Assembly (NCBI GenBank): GCA_036387415.1
Contig: DASVTU010000033.1
Span: forward strand, 1-64,000
DNA from: DASVTU01 sp036387415
GTDB lineage: Bacteria > Acidobacteriota > Blastocatellia > Pyrinomonadales > Pyrinomonadaceae
DNA: 64,000 nt
Direction of reading: 5' to 3'
Part shown: positions 1-8,750 of the stretch, piece by piece
Numbering within the stretch: the stretch's first letter is position 1
Layout of the letters: each line of letters begins with the position of its first letter
The notes under the pieces: generated by a model
Databases searched by the model: none
Told to the model about the DNA's origin: nothing
The model's input: only the letters and a program-made list of their open reading frames with translations
Translations under genes and position numbers: made by a program

Positions 1-381
1 GACGTTGAACTTGCAAGTTCATCGTCGCCCTTCGAGCGAGTGCACATCGTCCATCTGGAATTGACAGAGTTTGCACTCGCCTGTAAAGTTCCCTTTCCCG
101 TTCAGGGCAGTTTATCAATCCCGATTAGCCTCAACGCTCAAATTCGTTTTTTGACCGCGAGCAAATCACAACGGCTATGTTTCCCCGCGCGCCCGGTATC
201 TCTGTCTATCCTGCGTGGGAATTCATCTCAAGCAACATGATTTTGAGGAATGACGCCGAACCCTTGCGCTGCCCGTTGACACCAAAGGGCACGTTGGATA
301 GCGTCGCTTTCATCATCGAACGGCTCTAAGACATTAATCAAACCCCGACACATTTTTCACTGTGGAATCAAGGAGAGAATC
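1..381. other. Non-coding lead-in, no convincing gene
   Basis: I see no credible gene here. The open frames are short and lack ribosome-binding sites. Two weak sigma-70-like signals occur (61-89 and 276-304), and either could drive the gene at 382. The last bases carry a good Shine-Dalgarno (aaggagagaatc) for that gene. A 3' remnant of a gene lying outside the window cannot be excluded. Confidence 0.5.
61..89 (+). promoter_or_regulatory. Candidate sigma-70 promoter
   Basis: TTGACA at 61-66 is a perfect -35 hexamer, followed after exactly 17 bp by TAAAGT at 84-89. It would give a leader of nearly 290 nt for the gene at 382. A second TTGACA (276-281) with a 17-bp spacer and a poor TAGCGT lies closer, so the choice is open. 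Confidence 0.3.
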
Positions 382-828
382 ATGAGTACGAAAGTCGAGA
401 GCGCCAACCTGCTTATCAAGTTGTACGACCTGCGGCGCGAAGAGGTGATGCGTCAAGCGCGCACATGGTTTGTCGGCTTCAACCCTGAGAGCGCACAGGA
501 AATCGCCTCGCTCACAGGCGAAAATTCCGCATACTATCGCATGGTCACAACCTACTGGGACATGGCATGTTCGTTCGTCAATCAAGGCGCAATCGACGAG
601 GAGATGTTCAACGAGGCGAACGGCGAACACGTTTTAGTCTTCGCCAAAGTCGAACCATTTCTCGCGGAACTGCGCTCGATGTTTGGGTCACGAATCATGC
701 CGAACATCGAAAAACTCGTCAGGCGTATGCCCGACGCCGACGCGCGTCTCACGCGCACGCGCGACATGTTGAAACAACTTGCGGCACGCCGCGCCGCCGA
801 AGACGCCAAAGCACAGACGGAACAATAA
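382..828 (+). CDS. Hypothetical protein, 148 aa, helical
   Basis: I do not recognise this family. The 148-residue product has no signal peptide or membrane segment and looks all-helical. It has an acidic, aromatic middle (YYRMVTTYWDMACSFV near residues 51-66, which may be a packed helix pair) and a basic C-terminal tail rich in R, A and K. The start is secure because aaggagagaatc precedes the ATG at good spacing. engB follows in the same direction after an 88-bp gap. The coding strand agrees with local codon use, and opposite-strand frames are shadows. A cytosolic, possibly DUF4760-like role is a guess only. Confidence 0.75.
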   Translation: MSTKVESANLLIKLYDLRREEVMRQARTWFVGFNPESAQEIASLTGENSAYYRMVTTYWDMACSFVNQGAIDEEMFNEANGEHVLVFAKVEPFLAELRSMFGSRIMPNIEKLVRRMPDADARLTRTRDMLKQLAARRAAEDAKAQTEQ

Positions 829-916
829 AAGGGATGAAGGCAGAGGGCGGAGGGGTACGTGACAAGAAAATTTCATTCGTCGCGCATCGTTCATTACTCA
901 CCACTGATTACTCTGT

Positions 917-1525
917 ATGAAAGTTACGAGCGCGGAATTCGTCAAGAGCGCGTTTGAAGAAGCGCACTGGCCGCGTAGCGGGCTGCCAGAGATAGCCTTT
1001 CTCGGTCGTTCAAACGTCGGCAAGTCGAGCATGATGAATTCGCTGCTCGGCGTCAAGGGATTGGCACGCACTTCGTCTACACCTGGCAGAACGCAGTCGC
1101 TCAACTTCTTTTTGATAAATCGGCGTTTCCATTTCGTTGACGTGCCCGGCTATGGTTACGCGCGCGTGCCGCGCGACGTGAGAGAATCGTGGGGCGAGAT
1201 TGTGTCGAACTACCTTGCCAAGCGCGAGTCGCTTGTGCTATCAATTCAAATCGTAGATTCGCGCCACGAACCCACAAAACTGGATTTGCAGCTTCTCGAA
1301 TGGCTCGCCGCTTTCAATAAGCCGAGGCTGACGGTCGCCACGAAATCCGACAAGCTCTCGCAAAACGAATTGCGTAAAAACCTTGTGCAGACACGCAAAG
1401 TGTTGAACGCTCAGGGAGACCGCGAGAGCAAGGTCGTCGCATATTCGGCTGTGACGGGGCGCGGTCGTGAAGAGGTTTGGCGGGCTATCGAAGCCGCCCT
1501 TAATATCTCACAATCCCCCTTTTGA
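917..1525 (+). CDS. engB: Ribosome biogenesis GTPase EngB/YsxC
   Basis: This is a TRAFAC-class GTPase of the EngB/YihA/YsxC family, which assists late assembly of the 50S ribosomal subunit. The 202-residue length is typical. The motifs are in order: P-loop GRSNVGKS at residues 30-37, switch I with STPGRTQ around 54-60, G3 DVPGYG at 75-80, and G4 TKSDK around 142-146, with a late SAVTGRG (G5-like). No extra domains are present. The ATG at 917 lacks a strong Shine-Dalgarno, but the spacing before the P-loop fits the family. The following 350 bp separate it from rho, so it is probably the last gene of its transcript. Confidence 0.95.
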   Translation: MKVTSAEFVKSAFEEAHWPRSGLPEIAFLGRSNVGKSSMMNSLLGVKGLARTSSTPGRTQSLNFFLINRRFHFVDVPGYGYARVPRDVRESWGEIVSNYLAKRESLVLSIQIVDSRHEPTKLDLQLLEWLAAFNKPRLTVATKSDKLSQNELRKNLVQTRKVLNAQGDRESKVVAYSAVTGRGREEVWRAIEAALNISQSPF

Positions 1526-1875
1526 ATTCTCGTAAGTGAACCAGCGAGGCTACCCAGGCGGGCACACGCAGCATCTAAACAATCGTTAACGTGATTCCCG
1601 CAATCATTTGAAAGGATTTTGCCGGACGCTCCTGCGGTTCGGATTGGCGTGCGACCAATTTCGCCAGTCCTTCAATTGCGGGAGACTGCCCGCCATACGA
1701 AAGAGCGCGACCGGAGTCGCGCCCCTAAAAGGCATCACCCAGGGCCGTTTCGACCCAAGTTTCACCTTAATTGCTGACGGGCAGGACATCGGCGAACAAA
1801 ACCGTATGCCGCCACACGAACGTAAAAGTTTTAGAAGATTTGCATCATAAAGGTGCACCATTAGAGAAAACGGAA
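1526..1875 (+). other. rho upstream region, no gene
   Basis: These 350 bp lie between engB and the chosen rho start. Short open frames occur on both strands but have no ribosome-binding site and odd composition. The rho reading frame stays open upstream to 1771, but that stretch (MLTGRTSANK...) looks like untranslated leader. Rho is autoregulated through its leader in other bacteria. No terminator or riboswitch is recognisable here. Confidence 0.5.
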
Positions 1876-3417
1876 ATGTCACAACGCACACCACGCACAC
1901 GCACTACTAATAAAGAGAACACCAACGGCACAGGCGACGGCAATCGCACGACCAAGCAAGCAGCCGCTGCCGCGGCGCCCACACCGGAAGAACTGCCGGA
2001 TGTCGAGGTTGAGAACGAACCGATGGCGACGGAGGCCGCAACGCCTCCTGCGCGCCCCGTCAACGGCGGCGACAATGGAGATAATGGCGGCGCTGTTACT
2101 GCACGCCGCACCAGCAGCGGCGATGATGATGGCGAAGGCGGCACCAGCACTGGCGGCAATGGCGAAGTCTTTAACCTTGCGACGCTCAAGGAGATGTCCA
2201 TCTCCAAGCTGACGCAGGTGGCGAAGGGACTGGACGTGCCCGGCGCGAGCGGGATGCGTAAGCAGGAACTTATCTTCAAAGTTCTCGCGGCGCAGACCGA
2301 AAAGAGCGGTCTCATCTTTTCCGAGGGCGTTCTGGAAACGCTGCCCGACGGCTTCGGCTTCCTACGCGCGCCCGAATACAACTATCTGCCTGGCCCCGAC
2401 GACATCTACGTCAGCCCTTCGCAGATTCGCAAGTTTGACTTGCGAACAGGCGATACGGTCTCCGGCCAGATTCGTCCGCCGAAGGAAGGCGAGCGTTATT
2501 TCGCGCTCATCAAGGTCGAGGCCATCAACTTTGAAGCGCCCGACATGGCGCGCGAAAAGGTCTTCTTCGACAACTTGACGCCGCTCTACCCTGACGAGCG
2601 CCTGATGATGGAGACGGCGTCCGACAATCTCGTCTCCCGCGTCATCGACCTCGTCACGCCCATCGGCAAGGGTCAACGCTGCCTCATCGTCGCCCCGCCG
2701 CGCACGGGTAAAACGATGATGCTGCAAGCCATCGCCAATTCGATTTCGCAGAACCACCCGGAAGTTTCGCTCATCGTATTGCTCATCGACGAACGACCGG
2801 AAGAAGTCACGGACATGCAGCGTTCGGTCAACGGCGAAGTGATTTCTTCGACCTTCGACGAACCGCCGACGCGCCACGTTCAGGTCGCCGACATGGTGAT
2901 TGAAAAGGCCAAGCGACTCGTCGAACACAAGCGCGACGTAGTTATCCTGCTCGACTCTCTGACGCGTCTCGCACGCGCACACAACGCAGTCGTGCCACCT
3001 TCCGGCAAGATTCTCTCTGGCGGTATCGACGCCAACGCACTCCAACGTCCGAAACGTTTCTTCGGCGCGGCGCGCAACATCGAAGAAGGCGGGAGCCTCA
3101 CGATTATCTCGACGGCCTTGATTGACACCGGCTCGCGTATGGACGACGTGATTTTTGAAGAGTTCAAGGGCACGGGTAACTGCGAAATTCATCTCGACCG
3201 CCGCCTCGTCGATAAGCGACTCTTCCCGGCCATCGACATCCAGCGTTCGGGCACGCGCAAAGAAGAACTCCTCATCTCGAAGGAAGACCTCGCGCGCATC
3301 TGGGTGATGCGCCGCGTGCTGAATCCCCTGTCGCCCGTCGAGCAGATGGAGGTCGTGCTGGAACGACTCGGCAAAACCAAGTCGAACGCCGATTTCCTCG
3401 CCTCGATGCAAAGTTAG
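1876..3417 (+). CDS. rho: Transcription termination factor Rho
   Basis: Hexameric RNA helicase that ends transcription. The ATG at 1876 (MSQRTPRT) gives 513 residues. An upstream in-frame start at 1771 is possible but adds unlikely sequence. Residues 1-100 form a disordered extension rich in T, N, A and G (KENTNGTGDGN, SSGDDDGEGG), as in many high-GC Rho proteins. Next come the Rho N-domain (MSISKLTQVAKGL), the cold-shock RNA-binding fold (GFLRAPEYNYL, DIYVSPSQIRKF) and the RecA-like motor. The motor has Walker A APPRTGKT (K279), Walker B VVILLDSLTR, and the Q-loop/R-loop segment from GGIDANAL to GTGNCEIHLDR. All catalytic motifs are intact. A long imperfect palindrome begins just after the stop. 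Confidence 0.96.
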   Translation: MSQRTPRTRTTNKENTNGTGDGNRTTKQAAAAAAPTPEELPDVEVENEPMATEAATPPARPVNGGDNGDNGGAVTARRTSSGDDDGEGGTSTGGNGEVFNLATLKEMSISKLTQVAKGLDVPGASGMRKQELIFKVLAAQTEKSGLIFSEGVLETLPDGFGFLRAPEYNYLPGPDDIYVSPSQIRKFDLRTGDTVSGQIRPPKEGERYFALIKVEAINFEAPDMAREKVFFDNLTPLYPDERLMMETASDNLVSRVIDLVTPIGKGQRCLIVAPPRTGKTMMLQAIANSISQNHPEVSLIVLLIDERPEEVTDMQRSVNGEVISSTFDEPPTRHVQVADMVIEKAKRLVEHKRDVVILLDSLTRLARAHNAVVPPSGKILSGGIDANALQRPKRFFGAARNIEEGGSLTIISTALIDTGSRMDDVIFEEFKGTGNCEIHLDRRLVDKRLFPAIDIQRSGTRKEELLISKEDLARIWVMRRVLNPLSPVEQMEVVLERLGKTKSNADFLASMQS

Positions 3418-3422
3418 TGAAC

Positions 3423-3504
3423 GGTGAATGGTAAATGGTAAATGGTGACGTGGAAACTAGCATCTGCTTTTATCCATTCACTATTTACCATTTTCTATTT
3501 ACCA
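3423..3504. repeat. Word-repeat palindrome after rho
   Basis: The left arm (3423-3448) is GGTGAATGG followed by TAAATGG words. The right arm (3472-3504) is the complementary set, CCATTCACTATTTACCATT and CTATTTACCA. Each arm is a tandem of 7-8 bp words, so the hairpin can pair in several registers. It lies directly after the rho stop codon and before the glgA promoter. The role could be transcript 3'-end protection or termination. A related one-armed copy is at 19602-19634. Confidence 0.75.
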
Positions 3505-3513
3505 GCCGCTTTC

Positions 3514-3542
3514 TTGACAAAACGGCGTCTGCTTCGCATAGT
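3514..3542 (+). promoter_or_regulatory. Candidate glgA promoter
   Basis: TTGACA (3514-3519), a 17-bp spacer and CATAGT (3537-3542, four of six matches to TATAAT) lie just upstream of glgA. The expected transcript start near 3549 leaves about 70 nt before the preferred TTG start at 3618. Confidence 0.5.
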
Positions 3543-3617
3543 ATTACCCCCAAGCTTTTTTAGTTGAGCCTGTTGAGAGAGAGCTTTTCCTACGGGAAAT
3601 GCTTTGGTGAGAAGAGT

Positions 3618-5048
3618 TTGCGCGTCGCAATTCTATCATCCGAGGCCGTCCCTTTCGCCAAAACAGGCGGTCTCGGCGACGTTGCGGGCGCATTGCCGAA
3701 AGCCTTGCGCGAAAGCGGTGGCGACGTGGACGCATTGCTCGTCCACCCGCTCTACGAGGAGACGAAACGACATCTCCTGCGCGAAATGGTCTTTGATAAT
3801 CTGGAAGTTGAATGGCTCGGACAGACGCGCCGCACCGTCGTCTTCTACAGCGACGCGGCGGGCGCGCCCACGTTTCTCATCGACGCGCCGGAATATTTCG
3901 CGCGTCCCGGCATCTATGGCTACCGCGACGACCATGAGCGTTACGCCTTCTTCTGTCGCGCCGCGCTCGCACTCTTTCGTCGTCTCGGCGCGCCGCCCGA
4001 CGTGGTTCACGGCAACGATTGGCCTTGTGGCTTTGCGTCGGTCGAACTCCTGATGCGTCGCCGCCACGACTCGTTTTATCAAAAGACGCGCACGCTCTTT
4101 TCGATTCACAACCTCGCTTATCAGGGCGCGTTCGGTCTGGACGAACTCTGGCGGCTGGGCTTCGGGTCAGGCGAAGAACGTGGCTATTTCGAGTCGAACG
4201 GCGCGGCGTCGGCCTTGAAAGCGGGACTCATGACGAGCGACACGCTCTCGACCGTGAGCCGCCGCTACGGCTACGAGATTCAGACGGCGGAACACGGACA
4301 CGGCCTCGAATGGCTGCTGCGTATGCGACGCGAACGTCTGGTTGGTATCACGAACGGCGTCGATTACGACGCGTGGAACCCGGCGACCGACACGCATCTC
4401 GCAGCGCACTACGACGCCGGAAACCTCGAAGGCAAACGCTGGTGTAAGCTCGACCTCCTGCGTCGCTTCAATCTGCCGGAGGAGTTGGAACGACCCGTCA
4501 TCGCGTCGATTTCGCGTCTGACACCGCAGAAGGGCTTCGATTTAATCAAGGAAGCGGCGGGCGCGATTCTCGAAACCGGAGCGTTTTTCATTTCGCTCGG
4601 TTCGGGCGCGAAGGAGTACGAAGATTTTTTTCAGACGATGCGCGAACACGCGCCGCACCGCGTCGGCGTCTATCGCGGCTTTAATGAGCCGCTATCGCAT
4701 CAGATTGAAGCTGGAGCGGACATTTTCCTGATGCCGTCGCAGTATGAGCCGTGCGGTTTGAATCAGATGTACAGCATGCGCTACGGCACTGTCCCGGTCG
4801 TGCGCGCCACGGGCGGACTCGACGACACGGTGGAGAATTTCGACCGCGCACGTTCGATGGGCAACGGCTTCAAGTTTGAACGCTACGATGCCACGGCGAT
4901 GTTAGAGAGCATCTACGAAGCACTTTATTGTTATGCTGAACCCGACGTGTGGCGCACAATTCAATTGAACGGAATGCGCGCCGACAATTCATGGCAGAAC
5001 GCCGCGCGTCGCTATGTCGAACTTTATCGCGCCACAACGCGAATGTAG
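3618..5048 (+). CDS. glgA: Glycogen synthase (ADP-glucose type)
   Basis: GT5-family glycogen synthase, which adds glucose from ADP-glucose to alpha-1,4-glucan. The TTG at 3618 (MRVAILSSEAVPF) gives 476 residues and puts the ADP-glucose-binding KTGGLGDV at K15, where the E. coli enzyme has it. The upstream TTG at 3564 would add 18 unlikely residues. Visible family motifs are HNLAYQG, the GITNGVDYDAWNPATD segment, SRLTPQKGFDL, and the C-terminal MPSQYEPCGLNQMYSMRYG followed by VRATGGLDDTVENF. The fold is two Rossmann domains in the cytosol. No other glycogen genes are adjacent. Confidence 0.95.
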   Translation: MRVAILSSEAVPFAKTGGLGDVAGALPKALRESGGDVDALLVHPLYEETKRHLLREMVFDNLEVEWLGQTRRTVVFYSDAAGAPTFLIDAPEYFARPGIYGYRDDHERYAFFCRAALALFRRLGAPPDVVHGNDWPCGFASVELLMRRRHDSFYQKTRTLFSIHNLAYQGAFGLDELWRLGFGSGEERGYFESNGAASALKAGLMTSDTLSTVSRRYGYEIQTAEHGHGLEWLLRMRRERLVGITNGVDYDAWNPATDTHLAAHYDAGNLEGKRWCKLDLLRRFNLPEELERPVIASISRLTPQKGFDLIKEAAGAILETGAFFISLGSGAKEYEDFFQTMREHAPHRVGVYRGFNEPLSHQIEAGADIFLMPSQYEPCGLNQMYSMRYGTVPVVRATGGLDDTVENFDRARSMGNGFKFERYDATAMLESIYEALYCYAEPDVWRTIQLNGMRADNSWQNAARRYVELYRATTRM

Positions 5049-5163
5049 TAGACCATGACGCATAAGTTGTTTGATTATCGACAATCTTCTCGTCGGTCGA
5101 GCGCAAGCCGTGTAGACGAATCTTTAACTTGCAACGATTCAGGAATCAAAGGAGATTTTTCGT

Positions 5164-5508
5164 ATGGCTGAAAATTTGGTGGATGTGAGCGACAGTTCTT
5201 TCGAGAAGGACGTGCTGCAATCTGATAAGCCGGTGCTGGTGGATTTCTGGGCACCGTGGTGTGCGCCATGTCGTATGCTCGCGCCAACGATGTCGGCGGT
5301 GGCAGAGAAGTACGACGGCACGGCCAGCGTCGTCAAACTCAACGTGGACGACAATCCTTCGACTTCGCAACGCTACGGCATCAAAGGCATCCCGACGTTG
5401 ATTCTGTTTAAGAACGGCAAGGAAGAGGAGCGTGTGGTTGGCGCAACGAGCAAGGAAGCGATTTCGCGCATGATTGACAAACACGTCAGCGGCGCAGCGA
5501 GCGCATAA
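5164..5508 (+). CDS. trxA: Thioredoxin
   Basis: Small cytosolic dithiol-disulfide oxidoreductase of 114 residues. The active site is FWAPWCAPCRM with C33 and C36; the Ala at the first X of CxPC replaces the usual Gly. The cis-proline is P77 in GIKGIPTLILF. There is no signal peptide. A strong Shine-Dalgarno (aaaggag) stands before the ATG. It has its own upstream gap after glgA and is followed by a cysteine-cluster protein, which is compatible with a redox theme but not proof of one. Confidence 0.95.
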   Translation: MAENLVDVSDSSFEKDVLQSDKPVLVDFWAPWCAPCRMLAPTMSAVAEKYDGTASVVKLNVDDNPSTSQRYGIKGIPTLILFKNGKEEERVVGATSKEAISRMIDKHVSGAASA

Positions 5509-5648
5509 CTTTCTTCTGTCTGCGGCGTGAGTGCGAGTCGGTCAGACGCACGCTCGCGCCGCTTGTGTATTTTGGGACTTGAGCGGTTAACGAAGGACTC
5601 CCGACTCGCGGCGAACATTTGCGCGGCGAGCAACTTTTCAGCCGACCG

Positions 5649-6062
5649 ATGAAGCCACCAAAAACCAGTAGTCGCGCCAACGCACACGGCAAGCGTTCCT
5701 TCGAGGAACGCCTCGCTGCCGCGAAGCGTTCGCGGGCAGTGGAAGATACCAAATTCCGTGCGCGACAGGTGCAAGGCAAACTTCGTCGCTTCGTCAACAT
5801 CCGTTTCCGCCGCGAAGAGGTTGTCGCGGCGCTCGCCCTTCGGCGCGGCGACTGCAATCGTTGCGGCGCATGCTGCGAAATTCTCTTCAAATGTCCTTTT
5901 CTCAAAAAACACGACGACGGTTCAAGCACCTGTAATATTTACGAAGATCGGCCTAATCAATGCCGTCTCTTCCCAATCGAAAAGCGCGATTTGGAAGAAG
6001 TACGCGCCGAGTGCAGCTTCTATTTCATCGAGAAGCCGATCAAACTGGAAAAGGCAAGCTAA
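5649..6062 (+). CDS. YkgJ-type cysteine cluster protein
   Basis: Small protein of the YkgJ/CxxCxxxCC family, thought to bind an iron-sulfur cluster or zinc; no reaction is established. The core is RGDCNRCGACCEILFKCPFL followed by CNIYEDRPNQCRLFP, giving the characteristic CxxCxxxCC plus later Cys ligands. The N-terminal 55 residues are basic and helical (RSFEERLAAAKRSRAVED). The ATG at 5649 starts MKPPKTSS. A TTG at 5619 in the same frame is possible, and neither has a good ribosome-binding site. A word-repeat palindrome starts six bases after the stop. Confidence 0.8.
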   Translation: MKPPKTSSRANAHGKRSFEERLAAAKRSRAVEDTKFRARQVQGKLRRFVNIRFRREEVVAALALRRGDCNRCGACCEILFKCPFLKKHDDGSSTCNIYEDRPNQCRLFPIEKRDLEEVRAECSFYFIEKPIKLEKAS

Positions 6063-6067
6063 CAAAA

Positions 6068-6156
6068 CAGTAGCCAGTAGACAGTAAACAGTAGTCAGCA
6101 TGAAGAAGTACTGGATGCTTTTCTACTGACCACTGACCACTGACTACTGGCTACTT
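6068..6156. repeat. CAGTAGN word-repeat palindrome
   Basis: The left arm (6068-6098) is a 7-bp tandem CAGTAGC/CAGTAGA/CAGTAAA/CAGTAGT. The right arm (6123-6156) is the complementary tandem CTACTGA/CCACTGA/CCACTGA/CTACTGG/CTACTT. The loop is about 24 nt. The element fills almost the whole gap between the YkgJ-like gene and purA, ending five bases before the purA ATG, so it would also shape the purA 5' leader. Confidence 0.8.
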
Positions 6157-6161
6157 GAGTT

Positions 6162-7481
6162 ATGTCTCATATCATCGTTGTTGTCGGCGCACAGTGGGGC
6201 GACGAAGGCAAAGGCAAGATTGTTGATTTGCTGTCCGAGCGCTTCGATGTGGTGGCGCGTTATCAGGGCGGGCACAATGCCGGGCATTCCGTCCGCGTCG
6301 GCGACGCGTCTTATGTTCTACATCTGATTCCCTCCGGCATTATCCATGCTGGCAAGACCTGCGTGCTCGGCAACGGGATGGTGATTGATCCGAAGGCTTT
6401 CTTTCATGAGGCCGACCGACTGGTCGAACAGGGCTTGGAGGTCACGCCCGAACGCGTCCTCGTCAGTTCACGCGCACACCTGATACTTCCCTACCATCGC
6501 GCGCTCGACCACACAAGCGAAGAACGCCTCGGCAACGAACGCGTCGGCACAACTCTGCGCGGCATCGGTCCCGCCTACGAAGACAAGGCCGGACGGCGCG
6601 GCATACGCGTCGCAGACGCCATCAACCCGGAGGTGTTGCGCTCGCGCATCGAACGCAATCTCGAAGACGCCAATCGCATCATTCAGGCTTACAACGGCCA
6701 ACCGCTCGACGCGCAGGAGGTTTTCGATGAAATGTCGCTGCTGGTTGAACGCCTCTCGCCCTTCATCGCGGACACCATGCACTTCCTCAATCGCGCCGCG
6801 CACGAAGGCCGTTCGATTCTCATCGAAGGCGCGCAGGCCACTCTCCTCGACGTAGACCACGGCACCTATCCCTTCGTCACATCTTCGAGCACGACGGCGG
6901 GCGGTGCATCAGTCGGCACGGGTCTCGCGCCGCATCACATCAACGGCGTGCTCGGCATCGTTCGCACCTACACCACGCGCGTCGGCGAAGGCCCCTTTCC
7001 CACCGAAATGCTCGGCGGCGAAGAAGAGATGGGTCAACTGATACGCGAACGCGGACGCGAATACGGCGCATCGACTGGACGCCCGCGTCGTTGCGGATGG
7101 TTCGACGCATTCGCCACACGCTACGCCGCCGAAATCAACGGTTTCTCCTCCGTCGCACTAACAAAACTCGACGTGCTCGATGCGCTCGACGAAATCAAAG
7201 TCTGCACTGGCTATCGTCTCGACGGCAAGACGCTTGACACCTTCCCCGCCGTCTCACAGGACTTGCGCCGCGTTGAACCCATCTACGAAACGCTTCCCGG
7301 CTGGAACACATCCACTGAAGGCACGACCGACATTGACGCCCTCCCACGCGCTGCACGCGACTACGTAGAATTTCTCTCACACCAAATCGGCGTCGGCATC
7401 GGCCTCGTCTCCACCGGCCCCGAACGCGCCCAAACCATCATCGTACGCGACTCCGCTCTCGCCCGATGGCTCGACGCATAA
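6162..7481 (+). CDS. purA: Adenylosuccinate synthase
   Basis: Converts IMP, aspartate and GTP to adenylosuccinate, the first committed step to AMP. The 439 residues match the family length. The N-terminal loop QWGDEGKGK holds catalytic D14, GGHNAGHS holds catalytic H42, and VLGNGMVIDP, RGIGPAYEDKAGRRG and the PFVTSSSTTAGGASVGTG signature follow. The C-terminal guanine site TKLDVLD is present. The start is ATG 6162, but no clear Shine-Dalgarno is present because the palindrome just upstream occupies the leader. purD, another purine gene, lies far away at 41.6-42.9 kb on the other strand. Confidence 0.96.
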   Translation: MSHIIVVVGAQWGDEGKGKIVDLLSERFDVVARYQGGHNAGHSVRVGDASYVLHLIPSGIIHAGKTCVLGNGMVIDPKAFFHEADRLVEQGLEVTPERVLVSSRAHLILPYHRALDHTSEERLGNERVGTTLRGIGPAYEDKAGRRGIRVADAINPEVLRSRIERNLEDANRIIQAYNGQPLDAQEVFDEMSLLVERLSPFIADTMHFLNRAAHEGRSILIEGAQATLLDVDHGTYPFVTSSSTTAGGASVGTGLAPHHINGVLGIVRTYTTRVGEGPFPTEMLGGEEEMGQLIRERGREYGASTGRPRRCGWFDAFATRYAAEINGFSSVALTKLDVLDALDEIKVCTGYRLDGKTLDTFPAVSQDLRRVEPIYETLPGWNTSTEGTTDIDALPRAARDYVEFLSHQIGVGIGLVSTGPERAQTIIVRDSALARWLDA

Positions 7482-7574
7482 AACCTCAAAGACTAAAAAA
7501 AGCCTTCAAGCAACAAGAAACAGACCAACAGACATTCGACCGCAAGGCCACCAATTCAACTTCCAAACCGACGC

Positions 7575-7603
7575 TTGATAGTCTGCCACCGTCTATGTAA
7601 AAT
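7575..7603 (+). promoter_or_regulatory. Promoter of tRNA-Lys
   Basis: TTGATA at 7575-7580, a 17-bp spacer and TAAAAT at 7598-7603 form a good sigma-70 promoter. The predicted start point near 7610 is about 20 nt upstream of the tRNA. Confidence 0.65.
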
Positions 7604-7630
7604 GCATTTCATCAAGTAATTCTCACGCGC

Positions 7631-7703
<73 letters not shown>

Positions 7704-7803
7704 TCAATTTAATGAACAAGTTAGAGGTAGCAGAAATGCTGCCTCTTTTGTTTTTCTCCCTTTCAATCTCCTTTCAAGCAAAGGTGATGGTGGGTGGTCG
7801 GTT

Positions 7804-8679
7804 TCACTTTGCGTTGAGGGCGGCGAGAGCGTCGAGGTGTTGACGCGCTTGTCGGGCTTCGGGGGTGCGTGGGAAGCGGCGGAGTATTTCACGCCAGGTC
7901 GTGCCGTCGTAATGGTAGCGTTTGGTGGCGGGGTTGAAGATGAAGTTGACGCCGTTTTTGTTGTAGCGGTCGAGTCCATTGTAGTTCATGAAATAGCTGT
8001 GTGTGGGAGCGCCGCCTGCTGACATCTCGCGTGCGTCGAGACGGCGTGAGGCTTCGCGTGAAAGCTTTTCGGCAATCTCTTCGGCGGTTTCGCCGTAGAG
8101 GAGGAGAACGGTGGGACGCAGGGGCGAGGCCGGATAGTTGTCGAGAAAGATGCGTGCGCGCGCAATGCGGTCGAACTCTTGAGAGCCGCGAACCAGACGC
8201 AACAGTCTCGCGTCGTCTCCGGCGCGTGAAGGCGACACGACGCTATCGGCTTGCAGCCATCCGCGCGTCCGGCGTGTGACGATGACGCGATGAAAACTGA
8301 TTCCGTCGCGCGTGTGTTTCGTTGCGGTGACGGCAACCATGCGACCACGGCTGAGTCGCCCGACGAGTCGCGCCGTGAGTTCGGGTTCGTCGCGGAGCGC
8401 GGCGAGCCTCTCGTCTACGACGATGGCGACGCGTCCACCTGCTGGCGCGCGACGCTTACGCGCAGAGGCGTCAGGCGCGAACGTCAGAAGACAGATAAGG
8501 AGGGAAAGAGCGATGGAGATGCTGGTGCTTGAAGCGCGTCTTGCTATTGAGTTCGACGGACATTCGTGTGTAGGGTTAGGGTGAGATACGCATCTTGAAT
8601 TTGAGAGTGTTGTGATTGAGACGGGAGCATGTGTCTGTGCGTGGCGAGTTGTTGTGCTTTTCGTGCGACGAGCGAACAT
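7804..8679 (-). CDS. Exported SH3-like hypothetical protein
   Basis: I do not recognise a named family. The conceptual product is 291 residues. A hydrophobic stretch near residues 52-66 (SISIALSLLICLLTFAP) followed by DASARKRR looks like a signal peptide, so the true start is probably a GTG/TTG codon downstream of the annotated ATG. The segment after it (VDERLAALRDEPELTARLVGRLSRGRMVAV) resembles an SH3b-type cell-wall domain. The C-terminal half has an aromatic repeat-like region (YFMNYNGLDRYNKNGVNFIF). It precedes nothing obvious: its stop faces the tRNA and ruvC lies upstream on the same strand. Confidence 0.6.
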   Translation of the reverse strand: MFARRTKSTTTRHAQTHAPVSITTLSNSRCVSHPNPTHECPSNSIARRASSTSISIALSLLICLLTFAPDASARKRRAPAGGRVAIVVDERLAALRDEPELTARLVGRLSRGRMVAVTATKHTRDGISFHRVIVTRRTRGWLQADSVVSPSRAGDDARLLRLVRGSQEFDRIARARIFLDNYPASPLRPTVLLLYGETAEEIAEKLSREASRRLDAREMSAGGAPTHSYFMNYNGLDRYNKNGVNFIFNPATKRYHYDGTTWREILRRFPRTPEARQARQHLDALAALNAK

Positions 8680-8750
8680 GACAAGAAAGCCCTCCTTCGA
8701 GTGGTAAGTTAAGCGAGGACGAGTTTTCGGGCGAACCGCGTGGGGACGGG

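Noticed and set aside
2362..3411. Minus-strand 349-residue open frame opposite rho
   Set aside because: Rho is full length with all motifs on the plus strand; the antisense frame shows no domain.
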